A DNA stretch of 64,000 nt, taken from assembly GCF_002214185.1 (NCBI RefSeq), contig NZ_CP022161.1, positions 1,426,001 to 1,490,000 on the forward strand. Reading direction: 5' to 3'. The translations under genes were made by a program, and so were the position numbers. Below the pieces are notes generated by a model that saw only the letters and a list, made by a program, of their open reading frames with translations, was not told where the DNA came from and did not search any database. Of the stretch, positions 1 through 7,842 are shown one piece after another. This stretch comes from Streptomyces capitiformicae. Its GTDB lineage: Bacteria > Actinomycetota > Actinomycetes > Streptomycetales > Streptomycetaceae. Each line of letters begins with the position of its first letter. Within the stretch, counting starts at the first letter, position 1.

Positions 1-1
1 C

Positions 2-301
2 CTGGTCGAGAGCGACGAGGAGGGCGCCCGGCAGGTGGCCGTCGTCGAGGTCGAGCCAGGGCGACCGATCACTCTGGGAGCGACCGTCGACGGCGCCGAG
101 GCCCGCTTCTGGTACCTCCGCGACGGCCGGCGTACCCATGTCGGACCGGTCCTGGACTTCAGCCGCCTCTCTGACGACTACGGCTCCAAGCTGCGCTTCA
201 CGGGCGCGTTCGCGGGCATCCACGCCCAGGATCTCGTCAACGCGGCGTTCACCGCGGACTTCAGCGGCTTTCGGGCGACATTCGGCCCGGCCGAGGTGTG
301 A
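2..301 (+). CDS. GH43-type glycosidase, C-terminal end (partial)
   Basis: The reading frame is open from base 2 and ends at TGA 299-301, so only about 99 C-terminal residues are present; the start lies outside the window. The visible part (FWYLRDG, then VGPVLDFSRLSDDYG, then FTGAFAGIHAQDL) resembles the concanavalin-A-like beta-sandwich that ends many GH43 beta-xylosidases and arabinofuranosidases. In that family this domain closes the active site of the upstream five-bladed propeller. The catalytic domain is not in the window, so the substrate cannot be read from sequence. The LacI regulator and its candidate operators directly downstream fit a hemicellulose-utilisation locus. Family assignment is from recognition of the C-terminal pattern only. 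Confidence 0.6.
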   Translation: MVESDEEGARQVAVVEVEPGRPITLGATVDGAEARFWYLRDGRRTHVGPVLDFSRLSDDYGSKLRFTGAFAGIHAQDLVNAAFTADFSGFRATFGPAEV

Positions 302-332
302 GGACGAGAAGGGCGATTCTTGTTCGAGGTTT

Positions 333-343
333 CGAAAGTTTTG
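333..343. promoter_or_regulatory. Candidate LacI-family operator 1
   Basis: CGAAAGTTTTG is a near-palindrome with 10 of 11 positions matching the CGAAA-S-TTTCG-type box that I recall upstream of xylanolytic genes and their LacI regulators in Streptomyces. It lies about 125 bp upstream of the LacI gene at 467, so autoregulation is possible. No binding evidence. Confidence 0.4.
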
Positions 344-404
344 ACCTGGACGGTCCTTTGAATCACCGCTTCTTCCCGCCGTCTTGAGTTGGCCTTAACG
401 TAGG

Positions 405-412
405 AAGCGCTT
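405..412. promoter_or_regulatory. Palindrome AAGCGCTT, LacI-type half-site core
   Basis: AAGCGCTT is a perfect palindrome with a central CG step, the feature LacI-family hinge helices usually recognise. It is 55 bp upstream of the LacI-family start codon and lies between the two CGAAA-type boxes. Confidence 0.35.
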
Positions 413-418
413 GCTATT

Positions 419-429
419 CGAAAATTTCA
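419..429. promoter_or_regulatory. Candidate LacI-family operator 2
   Basis: CGAAAATTTCA matches the CGAAA-N-TTTCG pattern at all but the last base. It is the second copy of the box in this 165-bp intergenic region and is 37 bp before the regulator's start, a position suited to repression. Confidence 0.4.
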
Positions 430-466
430 CCGGCCCTCGGGACGGGGCCTGAGAGGTGGAGTCGCG

Positions 467-1516
467 ATGGTGCGTGGCGGAAGCGCGACGGCCGGGCCGA
501 CGCTGGCGGTGGTGGCGCGCGCGGCCGGGGTGTCCGTGCCGACGGCCTCGAAGGTGGTCAACGGCCGCGAGGACGTGGCCCCGGAGACCAGGCGCCGGGT
601 CACCGAGGCCTTGGACCGGCTCGGCTATGTCCGCAGGCCCAGGTTCGAGGCGTCGAAGCCGTCGCGCATGGTCGACCTGGTGGTCCACTCGCTGGAGAGT
701 TCCTGGTCGGGCGCGGTGCTGCACGGTGTCGAGCAGGCGGCACACGACGCCGGGCTCGAGTTGGTGGTCTCGGCCGGGCTGACCCGGACCCGCGGCGGCC
801 GCCCCGAGCGCGGCTGGTTCGACAAACTGACGGCCCGGGGCTCGGCGGGGGTGCTGTTCAACCTGGCCGAACTGTCTCCCGCCCAGTACTCCTGGCTCGC
901 CCAGCACCGCATCCCGTTCGTGCTGATCGACCCCGTACTCGAACCGCCGCCGGGCGTGGTCTCGGTGGGCGCGGCCAACTGGCAGGGCGGGATGACCGCC
1001 ACCGAGCATCTGCTGGCCCTGGGGCACGAGCGGGTCGCCGTGATCGCCGGGTCCCGGCGCAAGTTGTGCAGCAGCGCCCGCGTCGCCGGCTACCGCTCGG
1101 CGCTCACGGCCGCGGGGATCCCGTACCGGCCGGAGTACGTCCGCTACGGCAACTTCGTCGAGACCACCGCCCACCTCCGTATGCACCAGCTGCTCGACCT
1201 GCCCGAGCCACCGACCGCCGTGTTCGTCTGCTCGGACAGGATGGCGCTCGGTGTGTACGAGGCGCTGGCCGAGCGGGGGCTCAGGGTGCCGGACGACATC
1301 AGCGTGGTCGGTTTCGACGACCTTCCCGAGGCCCGCTGGGCGACACCGGCCCTGACCACGGTCCGCCAGCCGCTCTCCGAGATGGCCTCGACCGCACTGC
1401 GCCTGCTCGTACGGATGATGGAGGGCGAGCGGCCGGAGAGCACGCGCACGGAGTTGTCGACGCGGCTGGTGGAACGGGCCAGTACACATGGTTGTGGTGG
1501 ACCCGAGTTCGGGTGA
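467..1516 (+). CDS. LacI-family transcriptional regulator
   Basis: The protein has 349 residues, normal for the family. The N-terminal helix-turn-helix is clear (LAVVARAAGVSVPTASKVVN at about residues 13-32, then a hinge at 55-65), followed by a periplasmic-binding-protein-like effector domain ending in VVGFDDLPEARWATPALTTV, the usual C-terminal signature. The start is ATG 467 with GAGAGGTGGA about 7 bases upstream. It sits just downstream of a GH43-type gene, and candidate operators lie in the gap, so it probably represses that sugar-utilisation locus and releases DNA on binding a sugar or oligosaccharide. The ligand is inferred only from the neighbour. Confidence 0.9.
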   Translation: MVRGGSATAGPTLAVVARAAGVSVPTASKVVNGREDVAPETRRRVTEALDRLGYVRRPRFEASKPSRMVDLVVHSLESSWSGAVLHGVEQAAHDAGLELVVSAGLTRTRGGRPERGWFDKLTARGSAGVLFNLAELSPAQYSWLAQHRIPFVLIDPVLEPPPGVVSVGAANWQGGMTATEHLLALGHERVAVIAGSRRKLCSSARVAGYRSALTAAGIPYRPEYVRYGNFVETTAHLRMHQLLDLPEPPTAVFVCSDRMALGVYEALAERGLRVPDDISVVGFDDLPEARWATPALTTVRQPLSEMASTALRLLVRMMEGERPESTRTELSTRLVERASTHGCGGPEFG

Positions 1517-1619
1517 ACGGTAGGGGCGTGCGACCGTACGCATAGAAATGGCCGTACGGGTGCGCCGGCGGTGTCACCAGCACTGAGCTCCACATGCTCC
1601 ACAGGGAAGGACCTTCGGG

Positions 1620-3473
1620 TTGTCGCACATACGCTCTCCGCAGCTTCCGGGACCGGCACCGGCACCGGACGAGGAAACGGCCCCCGAGGAAACGGCCCCC
1701 GAGGAAGCGGCCCCCGAGGAAGCGGAGAAGGCCGAGGTCGAGGCCAAGGCAGAAGCAGAAAAGGAGCCCGAGCCCGAGTCAGAAGCAGAGCCCGAGTCCG
1801 AGTCCGAGTCCGAGCAACCGCCACCCGCCTCCGGCTGGCGTACCCGGCGCCCCAAGGCCGCGCGGGCGGTGGCCTGGAGCGTCACCGGGCTCTCCCTCCT
1901 CCTCGTCCTCTTCGCGTTGCTCGTGCCGGGCGACATCACCGAGATCACGTTCGGTCGTTTTCTGCGGATCCCGGCGGAGGGGATCCTCGTGGCTGCGCTA
2001 CTGCTCGTGCTGCCGCCGAGGGCGCGGCGCGTGGCGGTGGTGGTGGTCGGGGTGGTGCTCGGGCTGCTGGTGATCGTCAAGGTGCTGGACATGGGGTCGT
2101 ACTGGACCCTCGACCGGCCGTTCGACCTGGTGCTGGACTGGATCCTGCTGGACGACGCCCAGTCGTTCATGAAGGACTCGCTCGGCGGTGCGGTCGCGCA
2201 GGCCGCCACGGTCGGGGTGGTCGCGCTGGCGCTCGCCCTGCCGGTTCTGATGACGCTGGCGGTCGTACGGCTCAGTCGGTTGATGGTGCGCAACCGGCAC
2301 ACCGCCAGCCGTACGCTGCTGGTGCTGGGCACCGCCTGGATCACCTGCTCGACGCTGACCCTGGAGATCGGCGGCGTACCGCTGGCCTCGCACAGCGCGG
2401 CGACCCTGGTGGAGAACCGGGTCGAGGCGGTGCGTGCGGGGCTCAAGGACGAGGAGGCGTTCGAGAAGCAGTCGGCGGTCGACGCCTTCGCCGACGTACC
2501 GCCGGACCAGCTGCTGACGGGACTGCGGGGCAAGGACGTCCTGATCACGTTCATCGAGAGCTACGGCCGCTCCGCGATCGACGACCCGCAACTGGGTGAG
2601 CCGCTGGGCGAGACGCTCGCCCAGAAGACGGAGGAGCTGAAGCAGGCCGGGTACGCGGCTCGGAGTGGCTGGCTGCGCTCCCCCATCACCGGCGCCGGCA
2701 GCTGGCTCGGGCACTCCACGTTCCTGTCCGGCCTGTGGATAAAGAACCAGTCGCGTTACAACAACCTCGTCGCGAGCGACCGCCTCACCCTCACGGAGGC
2801 GTTCCGCCGTACCGGGGCCTGGCGCACGGTCGGCATCGTGCCGGGCACCCAGATGGCGTGGCCGGAGGGCAAGTACTTCGGCCTGGACCACATCTACGAC
2901 TCCGACGAACTCGGCTACCAGGGACCGAAGTTCAGCTGGTCGACGATGCCCGACCAGTACACCCTGAAGGCCTTCGAGGAGCTGGAGCACGGCAAGGAGG
3001 GCCGCGGGCCGATGATGGCGGAGATCATCCTGACCTCCAGCCACAACCCGTGGGCGCCCATCCCCCGGACGATCCCCGAGGAGCAGATCGGCGACGGCTC
3101 GGTCTACCACTCCCTCCAGAAGGCCGAGGGCAAGGACCCCAAGGAGGTCTGGAAGAACCCCTCGGACGTCCGCGACGAGTACCGCAAGACCATCCAGTAC
3201 TCGGTGACCAGCCTCGTCGACTACGTCGCGAAGTACGGTTCGAAGGACACCGTCCTGATCTTCCTCGGCGACCACCAGCCCAACAAGACGGTCACCGGCG
3301 ACAACCCGAGCCACGACGTGCCGATCTCGATCGTCGCCCAGGACCCGGAGGTGCTGGAGAAGATCTCCGACTGGGGCTGGGTGGACGGCCTCAAGCCCGC
3401 CGCCGACACCCCGGTCTGGCGGATGGACAAGTTCCGCGACCGCTTCATGACGGCGTTCGGGCCGTCCAGCTGA
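1620..3473 (+). CDS. LTA-synthase-like membrane sulfatase-fold protein
   Basis: The 617-residue protein starts at TTG 1620, supported by AGGGAAGGA about 10 bases upstream. Residues 1-70 are Pro/Glu-rich, built partly from degenerate EETAP repeats, and are probably cytoplasmic. Four to five hydrophobic segments follow (about residues 80-250). The extracytoplasmic alkaline-phosphatase/sulfatase domain shows TFIESYG, SWLGHSTFLSG, LTSSHNPW and FLGDHQP, corresponding to the nucleophile and metal-ligand regions of LtaS-type phosphoglycerol transferases. A role in polymerising or modifying cell-wall glycerophosphate is plausible; the exact substrate is unknown. The 3' end overlaps the convergent ThuA-like gene by 29 bp. 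Confidence 0.8.
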   Translation: MSHIRSPQLPGPAPAPDEETAPEETAPEEAAPEEAEKAEVEAKAEAEKEPEPESEAEPESESESEQPPPASGWRTRRPKAARAVAWSVTGLSLLLVLFALLVPGDITEITFGRFLRIPAEGILVAALLLVLPPRARRVAVVVVGVVLGLLVIVKVLDMGSYWTLDRPFDLVLDWILLDDAQSFMKDSLGGAVAQAATVGVVALALALPVLMTLAVVRLSRLMVRNRHTASRTLLVLGTAWITCSTLTLEIGGVPLASHSAATLVENRVEAVRAGLKDEEAFEKQSAVDAFADVPPDQLLTGLRGKDVLITFIESYGRSAIDDPQLGEPLGETLAQKTEELKQAGYAARSGWLRSPITGAGSWLGHSTFLSGLWIKNQSRYNNLVASDRLTLTEAFRRTGAWRTVGIVPGTQMAWPEGKYFGLDHIYDSDELGYQGPKFSWSTMPDQYTLKAFEELEHGKEGRGPMMAEIILTSSHNPWAPIPRTIPEEQIGDGSVYHSLQKAEGKDPKEVWKNPSDVRDEYRKTIQYSVTSLVDYVAKYGSKDTVLIFLGDHQPNKTVTGDNPSHDVPISIVAQDPEVLEKISDWGWVDGLKPAADTPVWRMDKFRDRFMTAFGPSS

Positions 3474-4095
3474 TCCCGCCCCGCAGGTGCGCCAGAAAGT
3501 CCGGGTCCTCGTACGCCTCCGCCGCGTGTCCGAGGGCGGTGTAGAAGACCCGGCCGGCGCCCTGCTCCTTGCACCACACCAGGGGGTGGTCGTCACCCAT
3601 CTCGCCGCCCTCGTACGAGGATTCGTCGGCGCGGGCTAGCACGCGCACCGAACCGCGAGGGCTGGCGCGGAAGTCGTACCACTCGTCGGTGAACTCCCAG
3701 ACGGGCGGCAGGTGGTGTACGGCCAGATGGTCGCGGTCCTCGACGATCGCCTTGCCCGGCTGGTACTCGGGGTGGCGGGCGAAGCGGGCGCCCAGCAGTT
3801 CGCCGTAGTAGGGCCAGTCGTACTCGGTGCAGGCGGCCGCGTGCACCCCGGCGAAACCGCCGCCCGCCTCGACGTACGCCCGCAGCCGGGCGCGCCCGGC
3901 GTCGGTGAGGACCTCCCCGCTGGTGGAGAGGAAGACGACCGCCGCGTACGGGTCGAGGGGGACCTCGAAGGCCGCCGGGTCCTCGGTGGCGTCGACGTCG
4001 AAGTCGAGAGCGCGTACGGCGGCGACGGCGGCCGGGATGGAGTCGTGGCGGTAGGCGGTCGTGCGGGAGTACACGAGGATGCGGGCCGATGGCAT
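3445..4095 (-). CDS. ThuA-like domain protein
   Basis: The 216-residue protein is a single ThuA-like domain, a class-I-amidotransferase-like fold. Visible family features are ILVYSRTTAYRHDSIP at the N-terminus, VVFLSTSGEVL, GGGFAGVHAAACTEYDWPYY and the late HPLVWCKEQGAGRVFYTALGH. ThuA proteins have been linked to trehalose utilisation or keto-sugar conversion, but many family members are uncharacterised and this copy lacks any sugar-transport context. ATG 4095 is the natural start. It reads against the upstream LTA-synthase-like gene with a 29-bp overlap at the 3' ends. Confidence 0.85.
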   Translation of the reverse strand: MPSARILVYSRTTAYRHDSIPAAVAAVRALDFDVDATEDPAAFEVPLDPYAAVVFLSTSGEVLTDAGRARLRAYVEAGGGFAGVHAAACTEYDWPYYGELLGARFARHPEYQPGKAIVEDRDHLAVHHLPPVWEFTDEWYDFRASPRGSVRVLARADESSYEGGEMGDDHPLVWCKEQGAGRVFYTALGHAAEAYEDPDFLAHLRGGISWTARTPS

Positions 4096-4152
4096 GATCC
4101 GAGCCTATTTCCGGGAGCGGGCCGACCCCAAGGACCGAAAATTTCGGATATC

Positions 4153-4256
4153 AGGACTCAAGGGCTCAAGGGCTCAGGGACTCAGGGACTCAGGGACTCA
4201 GGGGCTCAGGGACTCAGGGGCTCAGGGACTCAGGGGCTCAGGGGCTCAGGGGCTCA
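4153..4256. repeat. Tandem array, 13 units of 8 bp (GGGRCTCA)
   Basis: Thirteen phased 8-bp units run without interruption; the first three carry A at unit position 1 and the rest are GGGACTCA or GGGGCTCA. The last three bases (4254-4256) are the reverse-complement TGA stop of the lipoprotein gene, so the array starts at that gene's stop codon and extends into its 3' untranslated region towards the ThuA-like gene. Confidence 0.97.
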
Positions 4257-4916
4257 GCCCGAGGCTCCCACCTCGTTGCGGGGTGCTCCGTCCCCCACCG
4301 GTGGCAGGTCGCCGCGTTCGATCGGGATGCCGTGGGGTGGGGGTGAGGGCTTGCCGTGGTGTGGGGGTGGGAGGAGGTAGGCGAGTTCGGCGTCGGTCGG
4401 GCGGTGGGCGGCCAGGGCGGCGGAGCGCAGCACGGCACGGTCGACGGCGGTCGCGACGGCGCTGACCCGTACGACGTGGTCCTTCTCCGGCACGGCGTAC
4501 TCGTGCTGCCCCGCCGAGGTGCGGTACCAGACGTCCCCGTCCCGCTGACACGTGACCGTGCCGCCCGTGCCCTGTCCGAGCGGCTGCTCGGGGCAGCTCT
4601 CGGCGGTCATCACGCCACGGTCGACGAGGAGCAGGAGCTGGGCGCTGTTCCGCCGGGACCAGTAGGCGGCGGAGAACCCGTCGCCGCCGTACACGCCGAC
4701 CGACTGCCGGGCGAGCGTGAAGCCGGGGGCCTCGGTGACATAGACGAGCCCGGGGGCGAAGCCCATCGCCTCGGCACGGGCCTGGAGCTCGGCCCGGTCC
4801 GGCGGCGGTGCCAGGGGCTCACGGCCCGCGACCTTCTCGGTCCCGCAGGCCGTGAGCAGCAGCGGCAGCAGCGGCAGCAGCGCCAGGGGCAGCAGAGCGC
4901 GCGTGGTACGGAACAT
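4254..4916 (-). CDS. Secreted lipoprotein of unknown function
   Basis: The protein has 220 residues from ATG 4916. The N-terminus is a lipoprotein signal: a short basic start, a Leu-rich core, and the lipobox LLTACG with Cys near residue 24. The mature part holds two Cys (ESCPEQPLG and VTCQRDG), probably a disulfide, and ends in a Pro-rich tail after a DAELAYLLPPP segment. Two upstream in-frame starts exist (4925 and 4958), but 4916 places a G-rich AGGATGGGGGG stretch at a reasonable distance and gives a standard signal. No domain was recognised. Its stop codon is the first unit of the 13-unit tandem array. Confidence 0.75.
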   Translation of the reverse strand: MFRTTRALLPLALLPLLPLLLTACGTEKVAGREPLAPPPDRAELQARAEAMGFAPGLVYVTEAPGFTLARQSVGVYGGDGFSAAYWSRRNSAQLLLLVDRGVMTAESCPEQPLGQGTGGTVTCQRDGDVWYRTSAGQHEYAVPEKDHVVRVSAVATAVDRAVLRSAALAAHRPTDAELAYLLPPPHHGKPSPPPHGIPIERGDLPPVGDGAPRNEVGASG

Positions 4917-5059
4917 GCCCCCCATCCTGCCGCACAGTTGTTCCACAGCTGAGGCCAAGAGTCCGTTCTCCCGAGAGTTCCCACTTCACGAGAGGGCAAG
5001 GCAGGGAGGTGTCCGATTCTTTCAAGACGGGCCGCCGCGGGCCTGCCTACGGTGGCCGC

Positions 5060-5461
5060 ATGACTCCACGACTCGATGCGATAGGCATGGTGGCCTCGGA
5101 CATGGCCGCCTCCGTCACCTTCTACCGCCGTCTCGGCTTCGCCTTCCCGGAGGGCGCCGAGAGCCTGCCGCACGCCGAGGCCGAGTTGCCCGGCGGGCTG
5201 CGGCTGATGCTCGACACCGAGGAGACCGTGCGTTCCTTCTTCCCTGAGTACCAGCCGGGGAAGGGCGGTGGCGCCTCGCTGGCCCTGCGGTGCGACGGTC
5301 CCGCCGAAGTCGACGCGGTGTACGAGGAGTTGGTCGCCGCCGGGTACCACGGTGAGCTCAAGCCATGGGACGCGGTGTGGGGCCAGCGGTACGCCGTGGT
5401 GCACGACCCCGACGGCAACGGCGTGGACCTCTTCGCGCCGCTACCGTCCGCCACCGAGTAG
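5060..5461 (+). CDS. Glyoxalase/VOC-superfamily protein
   Basis: The 133-residue protein starts at ATG 5060 and begins [20 protein letters not shown], the typical first beta-alpha unit of a vicinal-oxygen-chelate module. The C-terminal [18 protein letters not shown] is the matching second half. The family includes glyoxalase I, ring-cleaving dioxygenases and antibiotic-binding resistance proteins; nothing here distinguishes them. The 3' end overlaps the convergent AraC regulator by 21 bp. An upstream in-frame start at 5009 is less likely because the VOC fold begins exactly at 5060. Confidence 0.85.
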   Translation: MTPRLDAIGMVASDMAASVTFYRRLGFAFPEGAESLPHAEAELPGGLRLMLDTEETVRSFFPEYQPGKGGGASLALRCDGPAEVDAVYEELVAAGYHGELKPWDAVWGQRYAVVHDPDGNGVDLFAPLPSATE

Positions 5462-6130
5462 CTCACCGAGCGGCAGTCCCGCCAACTCCCGCACGTCACG
5501 CGCCAGATGGGCCTGGTCGGCGTACCCGGCCCGGACGGCCGTCTCGGCGAACGGCACACCGCCACGGGCCAGGGCGAGCGCCCGCTGCATCCGCAGCACC
5601 CGGGCCAGCGTCTTGGGCCCGTACCCGAATGCGGCGAGCGACCTGCGGTGCAACTGCCGGGCGCCGAGGCCGAGTTCATCGGCGGTGGCAGCCACCGGGC
5701 GGCCGGCGTCGAGGGCGGCGACGACCTGCCGTAGCAGCGGATCAGGGCCGTCGACCTCGTCCGCCCGTTCCAGCGCCACTTCTTCGAGACCGCTCGCCGG
5801 GTCGACGGCCGCGTTCACACGGGCGGTGAGCCGCCGCACGAGCGAGACGGGCCACAGATCCGCCAGCTCCACACGCCGGTCCCGCAACTCGTGGGCGGGG
5901 ACTCCGAGGAAGGCGGGCGCTGTACCCGGGTAGAAGCGGAGTCCTGCCCAGCAGCTGGGCGAACCCACGGGTTCCTGCGCGCGTGTATCGGGCCCGGCGA
6001 TCAACAGCCTGCCGTCGTTCCAGAGCAGATCCATGCACCCGTCGGGCAACACGAGCCCGGTGCCGCCCCCGGACGACGCGTTGGTCCACACCACCGCCCC
6101 GTCCAACCGGGAGGCCCTTTCGACGTACAC
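5441..6130 (-). CDS. AraC-family transcriptional regulator
   Basis: The protein has 229 residues. An N-terminal cupin-like sensor half ([20 protein letters not shown]) is followed by a C-terminal double helix-turn-helix, with [35 protein letters not shown] covering helices of the two HTHs and [19 protein letters not shown] forming the second. The quoted DNA-binding part is residues about 150-220. The convergent glyoxalase-fold gene overlaps its 3' end and may be a target, but this is only adjacency. Confidence 0.88.
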   Translation of the reverse strand: MYVERASRLDGAVVWTNASSGGGTGLVLPDGCMDLLWNDGRLLIAGPDTRAQEPVGSPSCWAGLRFYPGTAPAFLGVPAHELRDRRVELADLWPVSLVRRLTARVNAAVDPASGLEEVALERADEVDGPDPLLRQVVAALDAGRPVAATADELGLGARQLHRRSLAAFGYGPKTLARVLRMQRALALARGGVPFAETAVRAGYADQAHLARDVRELAGLPLGELLGGGR

Positions 6131-6160
6131 ATGGACGAGGCTACGCCCCAGGGCCTGTGT

Positions 6161-7285
6161 CTACTCGTCCCCCTTCTTCACAGGCGACCGCAGTCTCGAC
6201 GTCACATCCTCCGGCGGCAGGAAGCGCGACCACCGCTCCGGGAACTCGGACGGCATGTCCGGGTCCTCGGGATCGTAGGAGCGCGCCGCGGCCGCGCGGG
6301 CCACGTACTCGGCGGCCTGTTCCTCACGGAGGCGCTCGTTCGCGGCGCGGGCCGCGGCGGTCGCGGCGGCCGGCCAGACGCGGTCGATCGCGGCGTTGAC
6401 GGCCGCGCCGACCAGGACCGCGAAGGCGGAGACACCGATCCAGAGCAGGACCGCCACGGCTGCGGCGAGGGAGCCGTAGATCGTAGCGCCCTCGACCGTG
6501 TTGGTGAGGTAGATGCGGAGCAGGAAGCTGCCGAGGACCCACATGCCGAGGGCGACGAGGGAGCCCGGGACGTCCTCGACCCACGGGGAACGGACGGGGA
6601 CTGACACGTGGTACAGCGTCGTGAGGAAGACGATGGAGAGGACGATGACGACCGGCCAGTAGAGGACCTGGACGACCGTCGCGGACCAGGGGACGATCCG
6701 GACGACCGCGTCGGGGCCCGCGACCATCAGCGGCAGGGCGATCGAGCCGATGAGCAGGGCCACGATGAAGAGCAGGAAGGCCATGAGGCGGGTCTTGACG
6801 ATGCCGCGGACGCCGTCGAGGCCGTACATGACGGTGATGGTGTCGATGAAGACGTTCACCGCGCGGGAGCCGGACCACAGGGCGAACAGAAACCCTATGG
6901 AGATGACGTCGGGTCGGCCGCCCTTCATCACGTCGTCCAGGATCGGCTGCGCGATCTGGGCGACGCCCTTGTCGGACAGGACGGTGCGCGAGGCCTCCAG
7001 GAGGTTGAGCTCCAGGCTGGCGATGGTGTCGGCGCCGGTCCAGTCGTCGACGTAGCCGAGCAGGCCGATCATGCTGAGCAGCAGCGGGGGCACGGAGAGC
7101 AGGGTGAAGAAGGCCGCCTCCGCGGCCAGACCCAGGATGCGGTACTCGATGCAGGAGTTGACGGTGTCCTTCAGGAGCAGCCAGGCGGTCCTGCGCTTGG
7201 AGACGTTCCGGTAGAGGACACGCGCGCGATGGAGACGCCCATGGGGGCTCTCGGGTCGTTGGGGTGACTGACTTGCTGGCTGCAC
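6161..7285 (-). CDS. YihY/BrkB-family inner-membrane protein
   Basis: The 374-residue polytopic membrane protein starts at GTG 7285. About six hydrophobic segments are visible, including EAAFFTLLSVPPLLLSMIGL, FLFALWSGSRAVNVFIDTIT, MAFLLFIVALLIGSIALPL, VVIVLSIVFLTTLYHV, ALGMWVLGSFLLRIYL and AAAVAVLLWIGVSAFAVLVG. The SGSRAVNVFI and YGSLAAAV motifs are typical of the family once (wrongly) called ribonuclease BN. The charged C-terminal 80 residues are cytoplasmic-like. Function in the family is unsettled (transport or envelope roles). The 557-bp gap upstream separates it from the divergent Dap operon. Confidence 0.9.
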   Translation of the reverse strand: MQPASQSPQRPESPHGRLHRARVLYRNVSKRRTAWLLLKDTVNSCIEYRILGLAAEAAFFTLLSVPPLLLSMIGLLGYVDDWTGADTIASLELNLLEASRTVLSDKGVAQIAQPILDDVMKGGRPDVISIGFLFALWSGSRAVNVFIDTITVMYGLDGVRGIVKTRLMAFLLFIVALLIGSIALPLMVAGPDAVVRIVPWSATVVQVLYWPVVIVLSIVFLTTLYHVSVPVRSPWVEDVPGSLVALGMWVLGSFLLRIYLTNTVEGATIYGSLAAAVAVLLWIGVSAFAVLVGAAVNAAIDRVWPAAATAAARAANERLREEQAAEYVARAAAARSYDPEDPDMPSEFPERWSRFLPPEDVTSRLRSPVKKGDE

Positions 7286-7842
7286 GCCCTAAAGGTATCC
7301 GTCCGCGCGTGCCGTCCTCACCTCCTGGCGCCGCTGACCGCGGCAGGGTCCACGTGCGCCGCTCCCTTCCCTCCGGTCGCGTCACGGGGCAGAAATCGAA
7401 GGGAAACCCAGCAGAAAACAAAGGTGATTCCGAATCGCCTTTTCTGTCATGAGCGTGCTGGCCGAATCATTGAGGGGTCGGAAGCGGAACGCGCGGGCAT
7501 GTTTGTACCCGCCCTTTGGAAAGTTCCCCGCTGACGCCCTTGACGGGGCGAGGTCCGACAGATCGGAAGAGATCGGAAAAGAGGCGGGAAAGCGTCAATT
7601 ACCCGACCTCCCTTGACCTGTTCCCGAATGTACCGAAAGAATCCGGATTGCATTCCGTTGGGCCGACCTGGATCAGGCTCCGGCACAGCGCACATCGGGG
7701 GATTCACCGGGGCTCCGACCAAGACCCGACCAATTCCGCCACATCCGTCACCGCTCTACGTTCTCTTTTCTTCCGTCATTCCGCGCGCCGTCCGTTCACC
7801 CCCGGGCGCCTTCCATCGCAATACCTGTCGCGGAGAAATTCA
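7286..7842. other. Long AT-richer intergenic leader upstream of the Dap/NRPS operon
   Basis: This 557-bp stretch has no convincing gene and is visibly richer in A and T than its neighbours. An open frame runs through its right part from TTG 7516 into the first biosynthetic gene, but its codons lack the GC3 bias and carrier-domain homology begins only after ATG 7843. It holds a hairpin (7420-7442), a direct repeat of AGATCGGAA near 7560-7580 and a 10-bp palindrome AATCCGGATT (7640-7649). It probably contains the divergent promoters for BrkB and the operon plus a long 5' untranslated region. Confidence 0.7.
7420..7442. terminator. Hairpin with T-tract in the Dap operon leader
   Basis: AAAGGTGA (7420-7427) pairs with TCGCCTTT (7435-7442) through one G-U wobble around a 7-base loop, followed by TTCTGTC. 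Because both strands carry T-rich sequence next to the stem it could terminate either way. It lies about 400 bp before the first operon gene, so attenuation or an operator role is possible; none is shown. Confidence 0.4.

Noticed and set aside
1680..1740. Tandem repeat gaggaaacggccccc-type units near the start of the LTA-synthase-like gene
   Set aside because: It is coding, giving EETAP/EEAAP repeats in a low-complexity cytoplasmic tail; not a separate element.
7560..7571. AGATCGGAAGAG, identical to the first 12 bases of a common sequencing adapter
   Set aside because: The following bases differ from the adapter, and AGATCGGAA is repeated 11 bp later in native-looking sequence, so a coincidence is more likely than adapter contamination.
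7516..7842. 109-codon N-terminal extension of the NRPS terminal-domain protein from TTG 7516
   Set aside because: Codon use lacks GC3 bias, no homology is visible, and ATG 7843 has GGAG at good spacing and begins the carrier domain.
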